64,000 nt of DNA from Symbiodinium natans. Lineage: Eukaryota; Sar; Dinophyceae; Suessiales; Symbiodiniaceae. The notes beneath the pieces are model-generated. The model saw only the letters and a program-made list of their open reading frames with translations. It searched no databases and was not told where the DNA came from. Shown here one piece after another: positions 21,841 to 32,388 of the stretch (position 1 is the stretch's first letter; every line of letters starts with the position of its first letter). The stretch lies in the NCBI GenBank assembly GCA_905221605.1, contig CAJNDS010002235.1, forward strand, positions 391,343 through 455,342, given 5' to 3'. Both the position numbers and the translations under genes were made by a program.

Positions 21841-21991
21841 TAGGGTCCATGTACCTCCGCGGTATGTACTTGGGCCTCAACGGGTTCCGATGTATACTGA
21901 TGCCAATATGATTGGACCCCATCGAAGGCCCAAGCCTTTGATATATATATATATAAGATCGATATTGTATGTATATATATATACATACATA
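21841..21991. mobile_element. Truncated family B element joined to an AT microsatellite
   Basis: TAGGGTCCATGTACCTC and GTACTTGGGCC match the family B left arm. The right arm is missing. (AT)n and (GTATAT)n follow at 21940-21991. Confidence 0.6.
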
Positions 21992-22437
21992 GAAATATGG
22001 ACGCGGAGGGTTTGGGTACCTGTACCTACCAATCACTTGCCCGTGGGCTGTCCAGCGATTGCCCGCTCGTTTATGGAGCTTTTGTTGTTGTTTTTTTTGG
22101 CGGGGAGCTCCAGGTTATTCAAAAGGTCAAACCCACCTGTAGACATGGATCCCATACACCTCTTAGAATTTGGGGTTCGGGGATCAGGGTTTCCCAGCTT
22201 CCCCTCACCTCTGGTTTTTGGTATATTGAGGTCTATCAGCGACCCTGAGACTCAGAAGGGGAGTAAGCGTAAGGGCAGTTTCAGGGCGCCACAGAACATT
22301 GCACGCAAGAAATTCCTGGACCCCCCCCCCCCCCCTCCCTCTGCCTTTTTGTGCAACGAACTGCTCAGAAGAAAGCCGGAGCCGTAGTTTGGAACAATTA
22401 TCCTTAAACCCTAAACCCTAAACCCTAAACCCCTTGC

Positions 22438-24840
22438 CTCTTGGGAAAGCGCGTCGGTCTCCGGCTCCCTATCCACGAGATGGAAGATGAGGTCCGTGAT
22501 CCTGGGAGCTCCGGGCGCGTGGCAATGACTCCATGGCCCCTCGTTTTCGACCGTAAAGACTCTTAGAGGTCAGGGCTTCGGATTTCGGGTTTATAGGGTA
22601 TAGGGTATCGGGTATAGCGCATAGAGTTTTAAGGTTTAGGGTTTAGGGTTTAGGGTGATGCCCTTTTTCAAGTAAGTTAAGCCGGGCTCATGGATCTCGC
22701 TGTGGTTAGCTGAGCTGAGATCCGGAACGCAAAGCTGCAAGAATCCGACTTGGACAGTGGACCTCCCACAGCCGAAAGGGGTTTAGGGCTAGGGCTTAGG
22801 GCTTAGGGCTTAGGGCTTAGGGCTTAGGGCTTAGGGTTTAGGGTTTAGGGTTTAGGGTTTAGGGTTTAGGGTTTAGGGTTTAGGGTTTAGGGTTTAGGGT
22901 TTAGAGAAGCTTAGGGTTTAGAGAAGTTTAGGGCTTTAGGGAACCCTAGGCCATGAGTACGTAGCGAAGGTTATCGGGGTATGGTGAGCCCACTGGGGCT
23001 GGGGTGGCCGAGGGCCTTCGACTTTCCGCTGCACAGCTTCCGAAGGCCTGCTTGGAGGTTCATGGTGCTTATCAACCAATGATAACTGTACTTGTTACCC
23101 ACTTACAACCCCCCCAAGTGCCCGAATATGGCGATAAGTACACTTATAAGTACAGTTATAATTGGTTAGTAAGTACCATGAACCTCCAAGTAGACTTATA
23201 GGGGTTTAGACATGTAGGGCTGTGGGTCTTTAGGGCTTTTGGGTTGAGGGGTCTCGGGCTATCGGGTTTAGGGGCGTCAAGGTGTAGTGTCTTACGGCTT
23301 CAGGTTGAAAGTCTCTAAGCCCTAAACCCCAAACCCGGGGGGGGAAAAAAAAAAAAAAAAGATCCCTGAAGGCATGTAGGATGCGTCTAAGCTCCTTAGC
23401 AGCAACCCAGGCAATGCTACGTTCATGAAGAACTAGCCAGGTGCAAGGGAGGTGTATGGGGGCTTTGTTAAAACTTCACAAGGCCTTGTTCGGGCTTCTG
23501 AAGCGCTTATTCGGGGCTTGTTTGCGCTAATTTAAATGAGGGTTTCACAAGGCTTATTTGGGCGTGGTAAGGCTTTTGGAGGCATAGTATAAGGCCCGTA
23601 CATCCCCAATCCCCTGACACAAAACTCTGGACCCTAAACCCTATAGCTGTACTGCCCTTAGAACCTTAAAAAAAAAAAAAAAAAAAACAAGTTTAGTATC
23701 CTCTTGGGTTTTATATATAAACAAAATTTAGAAAACCCTAAGGGGATATAGATGGTATGATAGATGGTGCGCCCTTTGGGCACTTCGTGCGTCGCAGGCT
23801 CTTGCCGCGCACGCCGTACCAAGCAAAGAAGGCATCCTGGTTCAGGGTACTTACAACCCCAACTATAGCTGTACTGATAAGCCCCCGAAGTCCCCTAAGT
23901 CCTCTCAGTAGGTTCTAATTAGACTTAGCACTGGAACCTCCAAGTAAACCTAGACCCAGGAGTAACCTAGGAATGAAAAGGGTGCACTTTTTGGTTTTAA
24001 GGGGATTGTAAGGGAACCCCAACCCAAGGAAACAAGGGCCTACTCCGGGTCCTAGAAGCCCAGATAAGGAGCCTGAGTCCCTAAACCCTAAACCCTAAAC
24101 CCTAAACCCTAAACCCTAAACCCTAAACCCAGGTTTTGGGTAAGGTGACGGCTGCAGGTTCGCGTGTTCGGGCGGGACCAGGGTTGAAATCAAAGCTTCG
24201 GTTCTGCAAATCAATTTGTCATATGCCCCCCCCCCCCCCCCCCCCCCCCAACCCTAAACCCTAAACGCCAAGCCCTGTAAACCCTAAGCTTATTCACCGG
24301 CACGCCCTAAAGCTTCAAGTGTCGGTCTGCTCCAATCATAGCATCCTGAACCCTAAGCCCTACACCCTAAGCACTAGAATCCCAAACCCGAAACGCCTGA
24401 AACCCTGCACTCTATAGAGTCCCAACTCCTAAGCCAGCTGAGGTGCCACGGCGCAATGTAATCCCTATCTGCAGTAGCCTATAGAATCTTCAACAAAGGA
24501 ATTGCTAGCCTCCTCCTGGCCTTATCATAAAGAGTTTGGGGCATTACATGCGCTAGCCCCCCCCCCCCTAACCCCTAAACCCCTAAACCCCTAAACCCCT
24601 AAAACCCCTAAACCCCTAAACCCCTAAAACCCCTAAAACCCCTAAAACCCCTAAAACCCCTAAAACCCCTAAAACCCCTAAAACCCCTAAAACCCCTAAA
24701 ACCCCTAAAACCCCTAACCCAAAACCCTAACCCAAAACCCTAAACTCTAAACCCTAAACCCTAAACCCCAAACATCCCTTAAGGGCGCTCCTGCATCTCA
24801 AGCTTGCAGAGCCTCAGGACGCAATGAGGGCTCAGCACTG
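22438..24840 (+). CDS. Intron-rich plus-strand gene, product unknown
   Basis: Islands at about 22438-22558 (RVGLRLPIHEMEDEVRDPGS), 22746-22782, 23004-23058 (GLRLSAAQLPKACLE, ending at a GAG-GT junction with family C element 23051), 23776-23840, 24142-24213 (GGTRVEIKASVLQI), 24441-24487 and 24790-24840. TIR elements of families C and E and telomeric arrays lie between them. No domain recognised. Confidence 0.4.
22788..22905. repeat. CTTAGGG/TTTAGGG array
   Basis: Six CTTAGGG units followed by about ten TTTAGGG units: a homogenised variant block beside a canonical block. Confidence 0.9.
23051..23190. mobile_element. TIR element family C, full copy
   Basis: CTTGGAGGTTCATGGTGCTTA at the left and TAAGTACCATGAACCTCCAAG at the right (each complementary to the other; internal GATAACTGTACTTGTTA pairs with TAAGTACAGTTATAATTGG). 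From the internal GT to the final AG it could be excised as an intron. It follows an exon-like island ending in Leu-Glu. Confidence 0.9.
23832..24055. mobile_element. Family C remnant followed by family E copy
   Basis: 23832-23948 has a family C-like left part (TTCAGGGTACTTAC) and right end GGAACCTCCAAG. 23949-24055 is a family E element (CCTAGACCCAGGAGTAACC to ACTCCGGGTCCTAG). Confidence 0.65.
24227..24249. repeat. C homopolymer (23 bp)
   Basis: Uninterrupted C run ending an exon-like island. Confidence 0.95.
24562..24770. repeat. Variant telomeric array CCCCTAAA(A)
   Basis: About 20 units of CCCCTAAA and CCCCTAAAA: one extra C, then one extra A. The regular phase shows local tandem amplification of variant units. 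Confidence 0.9.
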
Positions 24841-24866
24841 AACCCTTAACCTCAAACCCTATAAAA

Positions 24867-25013
24867 CCTTAAGCTTAGGGTTTAGGGTTTAGGGTTTGGG
24901 GTTTAGGGTTTGGGGTTTAGGGTTTAGGGTTTAGGGTTTAGGGTTTGGGGTTTGGGGCTTGGGGTTTGGGGTTTAGGGTTTCGGGTTTGGGGCCTGAACC
25001 CCCTTAAGCCTAG
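24867..25013. repeat. TTTAGGG/TTTGGGG array with short flanking duplication
   Basis: CCTTAAGCTTAG at 24867-24878 and CCTTAAGCCTAG at 25002-25013 flank the array (11 of 12 match). Confidence 0.7.
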
Positions 25014-25330
25014 CCCCCCCAAAACATAGGGGGTTTCAAGGGTTCAGAGAGTTCGGGGTGGCCGCAAGAGGGCTGAGGGCTTTTTGGGTTCAGGGTTCAA
25101 GGGGTTCAGGGTTCAAGGCCCCGCAGCCCCAAACACATCTGCAAACCCTGCGATTCTAGGGTACATTGATCCCATGGTGTAAGGCTCTCACAGATAGACA
25201 CTTCGGGTCCAGTTTGTGTTTAGGGTGTAGGGTTTAGGGAGTAGGGCTTGGGGCCCCGAAACCCTAAACCCTAAACCCTAAACCCTAAACCCTAAACCCT
25301 AAACCCTAAACCCCTAAACCCCTAAACCCA

Positions 25331-25427
25331 GGTTGGGCGGAGTGGCATCCCATCGTTGTTTTGGTCAAAGCTGTCAAAGGCTTCCCTGTAGAGCTCCTGC
25401 CACTCCTTGGGATTTGGCTGAAACGGT
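25331..25427 (-). CDS. Exon with an EF-hand calcium-binding motif
   Basis: The minus strand encodes NPKEWQELYREAFDSFDQNN followed by DGMPLR. The pattern FDSFDxNxDG is the start of a canonical EF-hand loop (acidic residues at loop positions 1, 3 and 5, then Gly) preceded by an amphipathic helix. The loop's terminal Glu would lie in the next exon. The exon is bounded by a CCCTAAA array (25258-25330) and a TTTAGGG array (25425-25505). Another minus island at 25858-26030 lies upstream and could be an earlier exon. Confidence 0.65.
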
Positions 25428-25553
25428 TTAGGGTTTAGGTTTTTAGGGTTTAGGGTTCTTAGCGTTTAGGGTTTAGGGTTTGGGGTTTAGGGTTTAGGGT
25501 TTAGGGGTTTTCTTGTAGTATATTTACAAAGGGGCCAGAAGCGAAAAATTAGA

Positions 25554-25660
25554 AATTCTTCCGACCTACTCTTACCCAAAGAATCCTAAGTACCCATATG
25601 AAACCCTACTGTCTAGTATGTAGGTACTTCGGACCCTTTGGGTTAGTAATTCTTCCGACC
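25554..25660. mobile_element. Hairpin element with perfect 13-bp direct flanks
   Basis: AATTCTTCCGACC occurs at 25554-25566 and again at 25648-25660. Between them TTACCCAAAG...AAGTACCC pairs with GGTACTT...CTTTGGGTTAGTAA. This looks like an element with target duplication. Confidence 0.8.
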
Positions 25661-25857
25661 CCTAAAGCAAACGGCTTTGAGACCCAACTCGGGACTCTGG
25701 AGGGCCAACCCGAAGCCCGAATCCCGATTCCCTCACCCCAGGTGCCCAGAGCTGCTGCCCAAAGGTTTAGAGTGTAGGGTTTATTATAAGGTTTAGGGTT
25801 TAGGGTTTAGGGTTTGGGGTTTGGGGTTTAGGGTTTGGGGTTTGGGGTTTGGGAGGT

Positions 25858-26030
25858 GAAGTTCTGAGCTCGAAAACGCAACAGGAAGCCCCAAGTACAT
25901 GCCATCGTGTCCGCGAGCCGGTTCCTCAAAAACTGTGGAAGGTAACGATCTGGTTTGTGCGGGAGGCCTCCAGGTACCTACGACTTTAGGCCGATGTACC
26001 TGCTCCGACCTACCTGCTTCGAAGAGCACT
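25858..26030 (-). CDS. Exon-like island, unknown
   Basis: Minus-strand open stretch containing STVFEEPARGHDGMYLGLPV. It is adjacent to a TTTAGGG/TTTGGGG array (25790-25850), which supplies a false repetitive C-terminus in the same frame. It may be upstream of the EF-hand exon. Confidence 0.4.
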
Positions 26031-26221
26031 CTCAAACCCTAAACCCTTAATTAGCCCCAAACCCTCTAAACCCAACAACCCTAAACCCTAAGGCCTAAGC
26101 CCCAAAACCCCAAACTCCCACGTGAAGCCGTGAGGCGTCAAACGAATGCCAGCCGTGCCTGACGCTTCCAGGCGCAAGCGTGCCCTAACCCGACTTCAAA
26201 GCCTAGCGCTATAGGTCATGT

Positions 26222-26370
26222 AGTCAATGTACCTAAATAAGGAATACGTGGGCCTTAAATCGCCCTAAACCCTAAACCCTAAACCGTAAGCCCTAAACCC
26301 TAAACCCTAAACCCTGTACTTGGGCCTTAAATCACCTCCCACATAGCGACTTGGGCGCCCAAGTGTGTAA
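26222..26370. mobile_element. Family B element split by telomeric repeats
   Basis: The left part AATGTACCTAAATAAGGAATA and the right part CTTGGGC...GCCCAAGT match the family B copies at 37408 and 59083. A CCCTAAA block (26263-26316) splits it, and an 18-bp stretch is duplicated on both sides (26245-26262 and 26317-26334, 16 of 18). Confidence 0.8.
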
Positions 26371-26489
26371 CATGCACCCTCAGAGTCGGTTCAAGCTTGC
26401 ACCAACTGTGGGGTTTAGGGTTTGGGGTTTGGGGTTTAGGGTTTAGGGTTTTAGGGCTTTAGGGTTTTAGGGTTTAGGGTTTAGGTTTA

Positions 26490-27283
26490 TCTCCTCTCCA
26501 AATACGAGCCATAGCCGCCACAGCCCAAAACACGGTATGCGGGAAACCGAAGGTAAACCAAAGAGCCCACTACCCCTCACTAAGCCGCACCTCGAGGATG
26601 TTACTTCACCCCCTAAACCCTACACCCTAAACCCCATAAACCCCCTAAACCATATAACCCCAAAAACCCTTTAAACCCTGTAAACCCTATAAACCCTATA
26701 AACCCTATAAACCCTATAAACCCTATAAACCCTATAAACCCTATAAACCCTGTGAACCCTATAAACCCTGTGAACCCTAAAAACCCTATGAACCCTGTAA
26801 ACCCTATAAACCCTGTAAACCCTATAAACCCTATGCCTAATGGAAGCATGCCCGAATTGCAGGGGTCCCTTTCAAGCCAAGCCCTACCTGGACCTTTGAT
26901 GGTAGTTGAAATAGGTGGCTCCCATATTTTTGTGATGCCACGATGTATCTAGGCTGGCCCCTAAAACCCTCTGACATCAATCCTGAACATGACCTAATCA
27001 TATATATATATATATACATGTATATACATATATATACCGAGGACATGAGCAGCGTCAAAAACCGGCACAACCATCAAGATTCGGGGTCCACATAAGCGCT
27101 AGAACAGAACACGACGCTCAAGCTGCTGGAATTGGATCAGGTTCGTCGGCATCACAACTCTGAACCCAAAAACCCTAAACCCTAAACCCTAAACCCTAAA
27201 CCCTAAACCCTAAACCCTAACCCCTAAACCCTAAACCCTACACCGCAACTGCTCCAGGATGAACGGTTGCATCGACTGCAATA
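26490..27283 (+). CDS. Plus-strand exon-like islands, unknown
   Basis: Islands at 26490-26597 (LQIRAIAATAQNTVCGKPK), 27094-27165 (EHDAQAAGIGSGSSASQL) and 27246-27283 (QLLQDERLHRLQ, then TAG). They are separated by a 9-mer repeat array and a CCCTAAA array (27173-27243). Confidence 0.35.
26674..26833. repeat. 9-bp tandem array CCCTATAAA/CCCTGTAAA
   Basis: About 18 units of CCCTATAAA with CCCTGTAAA and CCCTGTGAA variants. The period is 9, so it stays in frame and yields a spurious Gly-Phe-Ile repeat peptide on the minus strand. It is probably an expanded telomeric derivative. Confidence 0.9.
26999..27038. repeat. AT/GTATAT microsatellite
   Basis: (TA)n with a TACATG interruption. Confidence 0.9.
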
Positions 27284-27668
27284 GGGGGACTTTAAGTTTG
27301 CGCGGGTTTACTGTAGCTGCCGGATCTGTTGCAGAACCTGCCCCCTGAAGCCAAAACCTACGTAAGCCTCCTGACTTGGCTGCACTCAGGAGGGTAGCTA
27401 TAAATTAAACTTTTAGCTGCCTTAATAAGAAACCCAATAAACCCAAAAAAGGTAAGGATCTAAAGTTTCAGTAAAGTACCACAAAGCTGAATACCCCTAA
27501 ACCCCAAGCCCAATCCGAGTGGATGACTCTGCTCCTCCATGGGGTCTTGACGTTGGGGTATTGGAGTTGAGGTAGGTCTCAAAGAACCCTAGGAATGACT
27601 AGGGAACCGACCTGTCTCCCAACAAATGCGCAAAAAAAGAGGGCCACTCAGAGTCCTAGTGAGGGCTT

Positions 27669-27710
27669 TTAGCCGCGGCGCTTGTTGTCACGCAGCAGGA
27701 ACTCGAGATC
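27669..27710 (-). CDS. Small C-terminal exon, unknown
   Basis: Minus strand: acceptor TTTGCAG followed by DLEFLLRDNKRRG and TAA. Short, but it has a good splice acceptor and a stop. Confidence 0.4.
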   Translation of the reverse strand, partial: DLEFLLRDNKRRG

Positions 27711-27724
27711 CTGCAAATGCCAAT

Positions 27725-27836
27725 CTAGGCTGCCCAGTAACCAAGGCTTAAAAAGGGCGCCCTTTTTTGCTTAAAGGGGTTTATATGGGAACCTAAACCC
27801 CCCAAAAAGGGAATAAGGGTACTACTGGGCATCCTA
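27725..27836. mobile_element. TIR element family E, copy 3
   Basis: CTAGGCTGCCCAGTAACC to GGTACTACTGGGCATCCTAG, with a short CAAT repeat on both sides. Internal sequence is close to 11029-11130. Confidence 0.85.
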
Positions 27837-28378
27837 GCAATTAAATGCCCATTTAGGATTTAGGACTTGCCTGAAGAAATTTTCATTATCTTCATACGTA
27901 CTAATCATGTGTACATATATTTATGTATACCCGTAGAAGCTGGACCCAAAAATTACGCAGGGTGCATCTCCCATGCTTGGGGTACAAAAAGGATACTTGA
28001 GGAAGATTGCTTCTAGGGGCTATTTGGAAAAGAAAGGGCGACTTAGTTATAGCCCCCGCCCAACAAAAAATCTGAAATTACCTTATGAGCATACATGGGA
28101 ACCCCCCAAAAAAAGAATACCCCGAATTTCAGCAACCCGATATTGGAGTGGGATTCAACGAGCACATAGAATATGTTCGCGGAGCGGGTAGAGCAACACA
28201 TGCTGGGACTCTCGTTACCTACAGGTTAATGGGTATTATACCTACGGGCAACAACCCTAAGAGCACTCAACCCTAACCCCAAAACCCACTATAAAGCCTA
28301 AACCCGAAAACGAGAACAACCCAAACCCTAAACCCGAAACCCTGCAGGAAGGACCCTAAACCCTGCGCCCCTAAACAA

Positions 28379-28665
28379 GGAACCCTAAACCCTAAACCCT
28401 AAACCCTAAACCCCAAACCCTAAACCCTAAACCCTAAACCCTATAAAACCTAAACCCTAAACCCTAAACCTCCTAACAAAGCCCAAAAGTCTCCGTGTCC
28501 TTGCGGGTTGGCCCAAGGTCGGCCCGGCCGAGGAGCTTGACAAAGGCCTTCAAGCAACTTTTAGGGTTTAGGGTTTAGGGTTTAGGGCTAGGGTTTAGGG
28601 TTTAGGGTTTAGGGTTACGGGGTTTAGGGTTTAGGGTTTAGGGTTGCAGGGCTTAGGGTTATTGG
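28379..28665. repeat. CCCTAAA array then TTTAGGG array around an island
   Basis: C-strand units 28379-28468, coding-like 28490-28560 (strand unclear), G-strand units 28561-28665. Confidence 0.85.
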
Positions 28666-28796
28666 GGTTTAGGGCCTCCGTTATACACCCCGCCCCGCAG
28701 CCCGAGACTCTCGAACCCTAACCCCTGAGAGTCTAGTCAAACTACCCCAAACCCTAAACCCGAATCCCGAAGCCCCAAACCCAAACCCTAAATTCC

Positions 28797-29327
28797 GCTC
28801 AGCCGTTTACCGGCGAGCTTCAACAAGCCTCAACAGCGTTCATCCGTTCATCCCCAAATCACCAGCACCGTGGACCAGAGTCTCTACCTTCATCACAGCA
28901 AAGGACAGCTTCATGGGCTTAGGGTTTGGGGACCCTAAACCCTAAACCTTAAACCCTAAACCCTAAACCCTAAACCGTCACACCACATGCCACAAGCAAC
29001 CGGCTTTTAGGGCCTGTAAGGCCAAAGCCAGCAGGCTTCCTTGCACCCGTTTTTTTTTTTTTTTTTTTTTGGGGGGGGGCTCTCAAACTTAGAGAGGGGG
29101 GCCCCACTCTAAGATGGTGGCCATGACAAGAAGTCTGGTCCCGAAAACTTCAAGCTTAGGGTTTACGGTTTAGGGTTTAGGGTTTAGGGTTACCCTAAGC
29201 CCTAAACCCTACATACTTCAACCCTAAACCCTAAACCCTCAATACTTCCGGCAATCCCGGGACGCGCCTCGAAGGTTTCTTCAAGTCCGTCGATGCGGCT
29301 GTGGGCTTCGAGTTCCGACCTGAGCGT
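28797..29327 (+). CDS. Plus-strand exon-like islands, unknown
   Basis: 28797-28920 contains RASTSLNSVHPFIPKSPAPW; 29252-29327 contains RLEGFFKSVDAAVGFEFRPE. Both have strongly coding-like composition. The second runs into the inverted/tandem element at 29328. Confidence 0.45.
29050..29079. repeat. T21G9 homopolymer junction
   Basis: A run of T directly followed by G, as at 2612-2641. Confidence 0.95.
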
Positions 29328-29494
29328 TGCAACTGGATACTGCTTTTTTAGCCATGTCTAAAAACTAGTATCCAGTTGCAATATCTGACATGCCTAAGGA
29401 AATAGTATCCAGTTGCAACATGTGTTAGACATGTCTAAAAAAATAGTACCCAATTGCAACATTTTTAAACATGTCTAAAAGCAGTATCCAGTTT
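29328..29494. mobile_element. Element with inverted ends and three internal tandem units
   Basis: AACTGGATACTGC at the left is the complement of GCAGTATCCAGTT at the right. Inside, AGTATCCAGTTGCAA repeats at 29367, 29404, 29445 and 29483 (spacing 37-41), each preceded by ACATGTCTAAAA-type sequence. Confidence 0.85.
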
Positions 29495-30387
29495 CGGGGT
29501 GGGCTTATAAGGATTTCGAACCTGGGGAGAGTAAGGGTGACTACATTTTGTGTTGCCCGAGCATTGTTCGGTTGTTTTGGGGCTTTTGGGTTTGTTAGGG
29601 CTTAAGGATTTTTGGGGTTTTAGGGATTTAGAGTTTTCGGGTTTAGGGTTTAGGGTAGGGTGTCCCTGGAACCTAAAGTGCCAATCCCCAACACTTCTAC
29701 GTGCGGGGATTTTTGGAGAATCTTCAAGGCCTTAAAACCCGAAATCCCAACCGGAAGAGGTCGGGGCTGAATCTTAGTTGCTGAGTTCATAAGCCCCCCC
29801 CCCAAAAAAAAAAAGTGTGCACTTTGAGTTCTATAGGGGGTTATAGTATCCCAAAAAATGTAAAGTGAGCCCACGCAGCTGCTAGGGAATCTTGAAGGGG
29901 TGGAGAAGGGGGCATAGCAAGCTTCAGGAGGAATCTCTGTTTGCCGATTTTGGGATTGGGGGTTTAAGGGTTTAGAGTTTAAGGTTCAGGGTTTAGGGTT
30001 TAGGGCTTGGGGCTAACACACACACACACATTTCTTTCCAACGTACCGTGCCACCTTGCAGCGGCAAACCATGAAGCCTACAGACATCTTCAAGTCTGCA
30101 ACAAAATGAACATCCAGTAGAGGCCAACATCCCCTCCGCATAAACTCTGAGTCTGGGCAGTGGGGTGGGGAGTTTAGGGCTCAGGATTTAGGCGATTTAG
30201 GGTTTGGGGTTCGGGGTTGAGGGGTTCCGGGTCTAAGTTCTTGGGGGTTGACATGGGCATTCATTAGTTTAGGGTCCCCTATCGAACACGGCACCCTTAT
30301 AGTAAGGAGGCCAAACCGCACCCTAATCTTAGAACCCTAAACCCTAAACCCTAAACCCTAAACCCTAAACCCCTAACCACATGAGGC

Positions 30388-30483
30388 TTAAGGGCTGGCA
30401 GCCTCCTGCCATTCGATAGTTCCACAGCCGAGGGTCAAAGCGATGTTGCCAACTTCACAGTCCTCCATCGCAAGGGTTTGCCC
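30388..30483 (-). CDS. Exon-like island, unknown
   Basis: Minus strand: LAMEDCEVGNIALTLGCGT then IEWQEAAS. The plus strand is also open but with a less natural composition. Confidence 0.4.
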   Translation of the reverse strand, partial: GQTLAMEDCEVGNIALTLGCGTIEWQEAASP

Positions 30484-30620
30484 AGCCCCGTTTAGGGTTT
30501 AGGGTTGAGAAAGGCTTAGGGTTTCCTAGCCCCTAAACCCTAAACCCTAAACCCTAAACCCTAAGCCCTAAACCCTAAACCCTAAACCCTAAACCCTGAA
30601 CCCTGAACCCTGAACCCTAA

Positions 30621-31455
30621 ATGGCTCTGGGCTGGTCAGCCTTGGTTGAGGCTTCGTGGACTGAGCTTCTCGAGGGTGCCGGGCCTGCTTGAAGGTTCAT
30701 GAGCGTTCAGGGTTGAAGGTTAAGGGCTTAGCGCGTAGGGTTTAGGGTTTAGGGTTTAGGGTTTAGGGTTTAGGGTTTAGGGTTTAGGGTTTAGGGTTTA
30801 GGGTTTAGGGTTTAGGGTTTAGGGTTTAGGGTTTAGGGGTTGGGGTTTGGGGTTTAGGGTTTAGGGTTCAGGGCGTAGGGTTTAGGGTTTTGCTTCGATT
30901 TTTGGGCCATGCTTATCAGCCCCTAAACCATAAAAGCAACCATAAAACCCTGAAGATCGAATACGCTTTTCGAATCCTGGCTCTGCAGATCTGCTGGAAA
31001 GCCACTCTCAGCAGGCACACTCCCTGTAGAACGGCTCATCGGCGAAATCTCATGCAGCGCAGAACGCAGAGGTTTTGGGGTGCAGGTTTTGCGGTGGATG
31101 CTGTTTACCTAGCAACATTTCAGTGTGCTCGAAGATGCCTAAATTCCCCCCCGCCCCCCTCCCCCCGACTAAGGTGCACTTAGGCTCGTATCCGGGCGTG
31201 AGTGGCTCTGTTTTTTGAGCCGAATTAGAGCCGAATTTACCCTAAGTTAACCCCAAACCCTAAACCCTAAACCCTAAACCCTAAACCCTAAACCCTAAAC
31301 CCTAAACCCTAAACCCTAAACCCTAAACCCTAAACCCTAAACGCGGGCTTGCGGGTTTCGGGTAGTACCGTGAAGTCTCGGTGCAAAGTAGTTGCGTGCT
31401 CCCTGCATCGGCCCCCCGTGCATGTCCTTTACCCAGATTACTGGGAGGACCCAAA
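30621..31455 (+). CDS. Plus-strand exon-like islands, unknown
   Basis: 30621-30692 starts with ATG (ALGWSALVEASWTELLEGAG); 30958-31107 contains RLIGEISCSAERRGFGVQV; 31350-31455 contains RPPVHVLYPDYWEDP. TTTAGGG (30736-30888) and CCCTAAA (31252-31341) arrays separate them. Confidence 0.45.
30736..30888. repeat. TTTAGGG array, ~20 units
   Basis: Almost perfect for 110 bp, then degenerate. Confidence 0.9.
31252..31341. repeat. CCCTAAA array
   Basis: Twelve exact units. Confidence 0.9.
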
Positions 31456-31662
31456 ACCCTAAACCCTAAACCCTAAACCCTAAACCCTAAAAAAATGTAG
31501 AACCCCCAAATAGTACCCTATACTACTATGTTGGTTCAGTCTTAGGAACCCTTATAAGGGGATCTACTTTTCTGGATCCTCCCAGGGCTCTGGGCAGTAT
31601 TCGTGCTTTATAGGAGAACTTTTGGGCATCGTGCGGGGCCTGCCGCCCCCCCCCCCCGCCCC

Positions 31663-32388
31663 CCACCCCCCGCCCGATCCCGCGTGAACTCTTTTTTTGG
31701 AGCGCAGGACTCTATAGGCAGCGGAAGTGTAGGTGTAGGCATTTTCTGATTTTTTTAAAAGGCTTTCTCGGTCGGTCCAACTGGGCATACTCCTCGAAAA
31801 TCGCCGTATTTCTCCTGCAAATGAGCTGTTCCGGCATAACTTCGGGCCAGAAGCTCTATGCTCCACAACAATTACCCCCGGAAAGGGATATTTTAACCCT
31901 TAATTGTTGATACAGGTCCCTTTCGAAGGGTATACACCGTTTACGATGAAGCATACCCAGAACACCCTATTCCCAAACCCAAAACCCTGTGTTCTGCTGA
32001 TTTGTGGCTGGACGTAGACCAGCGACACAAAGGTCAGATTCGCAACCTCGCAATGCGTGCGAATAGGCTCTATATACAGAAATTTGCCAAATGGCACAGG
32101 GTTGGTGGTCCATGTCCCTGATGCACCCACAGGGCTTGATTGTGAACGAGCTGTAAACCCCCCAAAAACCTACAAACCCTAAACCCATCCACGACGCGTC
32201 ATGAAGATCAACGGTGAGAGCTCATGAACCTCCCAAATGGGATCCCATGTCCTATACCATAATCTCGATGAAGGTATAAGCCCTAAACCCTTTAGAGGTT
32301 CATTTCGTCCCAAAGGCACGCGTGGCTGCCCCTGGCGTCTTCTGGGGGCAAAGGGCTTTGGCCTGCAGGATGTCGAAGGGCAGGGTGT
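31663..32388 (-). CDS. Minus-strand exon-like islands, unknown
   Basis: Transcript order: 32310-32388 (PFDILQAKALCPQKTPG), 31900-32130 (FGKFLYIEPIRTHCEVANL; 76 codons to a TAA at the low end) and 31663-31866 (RSMPSWTDRESLLKKSENAY). The 31900-32130 island is among the longest uninterrupted ones and contains no repeat. Confidence 0.5.

Noticed and set aside
21836-22387. 183-codon plus-strand ORF
   Set aside because: It translates a family B arm, an AT microsatellite and a C run; the Tyr-Ile repeat is microsatellite-derived.
24562-24770. Regular repeat array considered as CRISPR
   Set aside because: Units are 8-9 bp with no spacers; telomeric variants in a eukaryotic genome.
26613-26849. Gly-Phe-Ile repeat protein on the minus strand
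   Set aside because: The period-9 nucleotide array makes any frame repetitive; no start context or flanking coding sequence.
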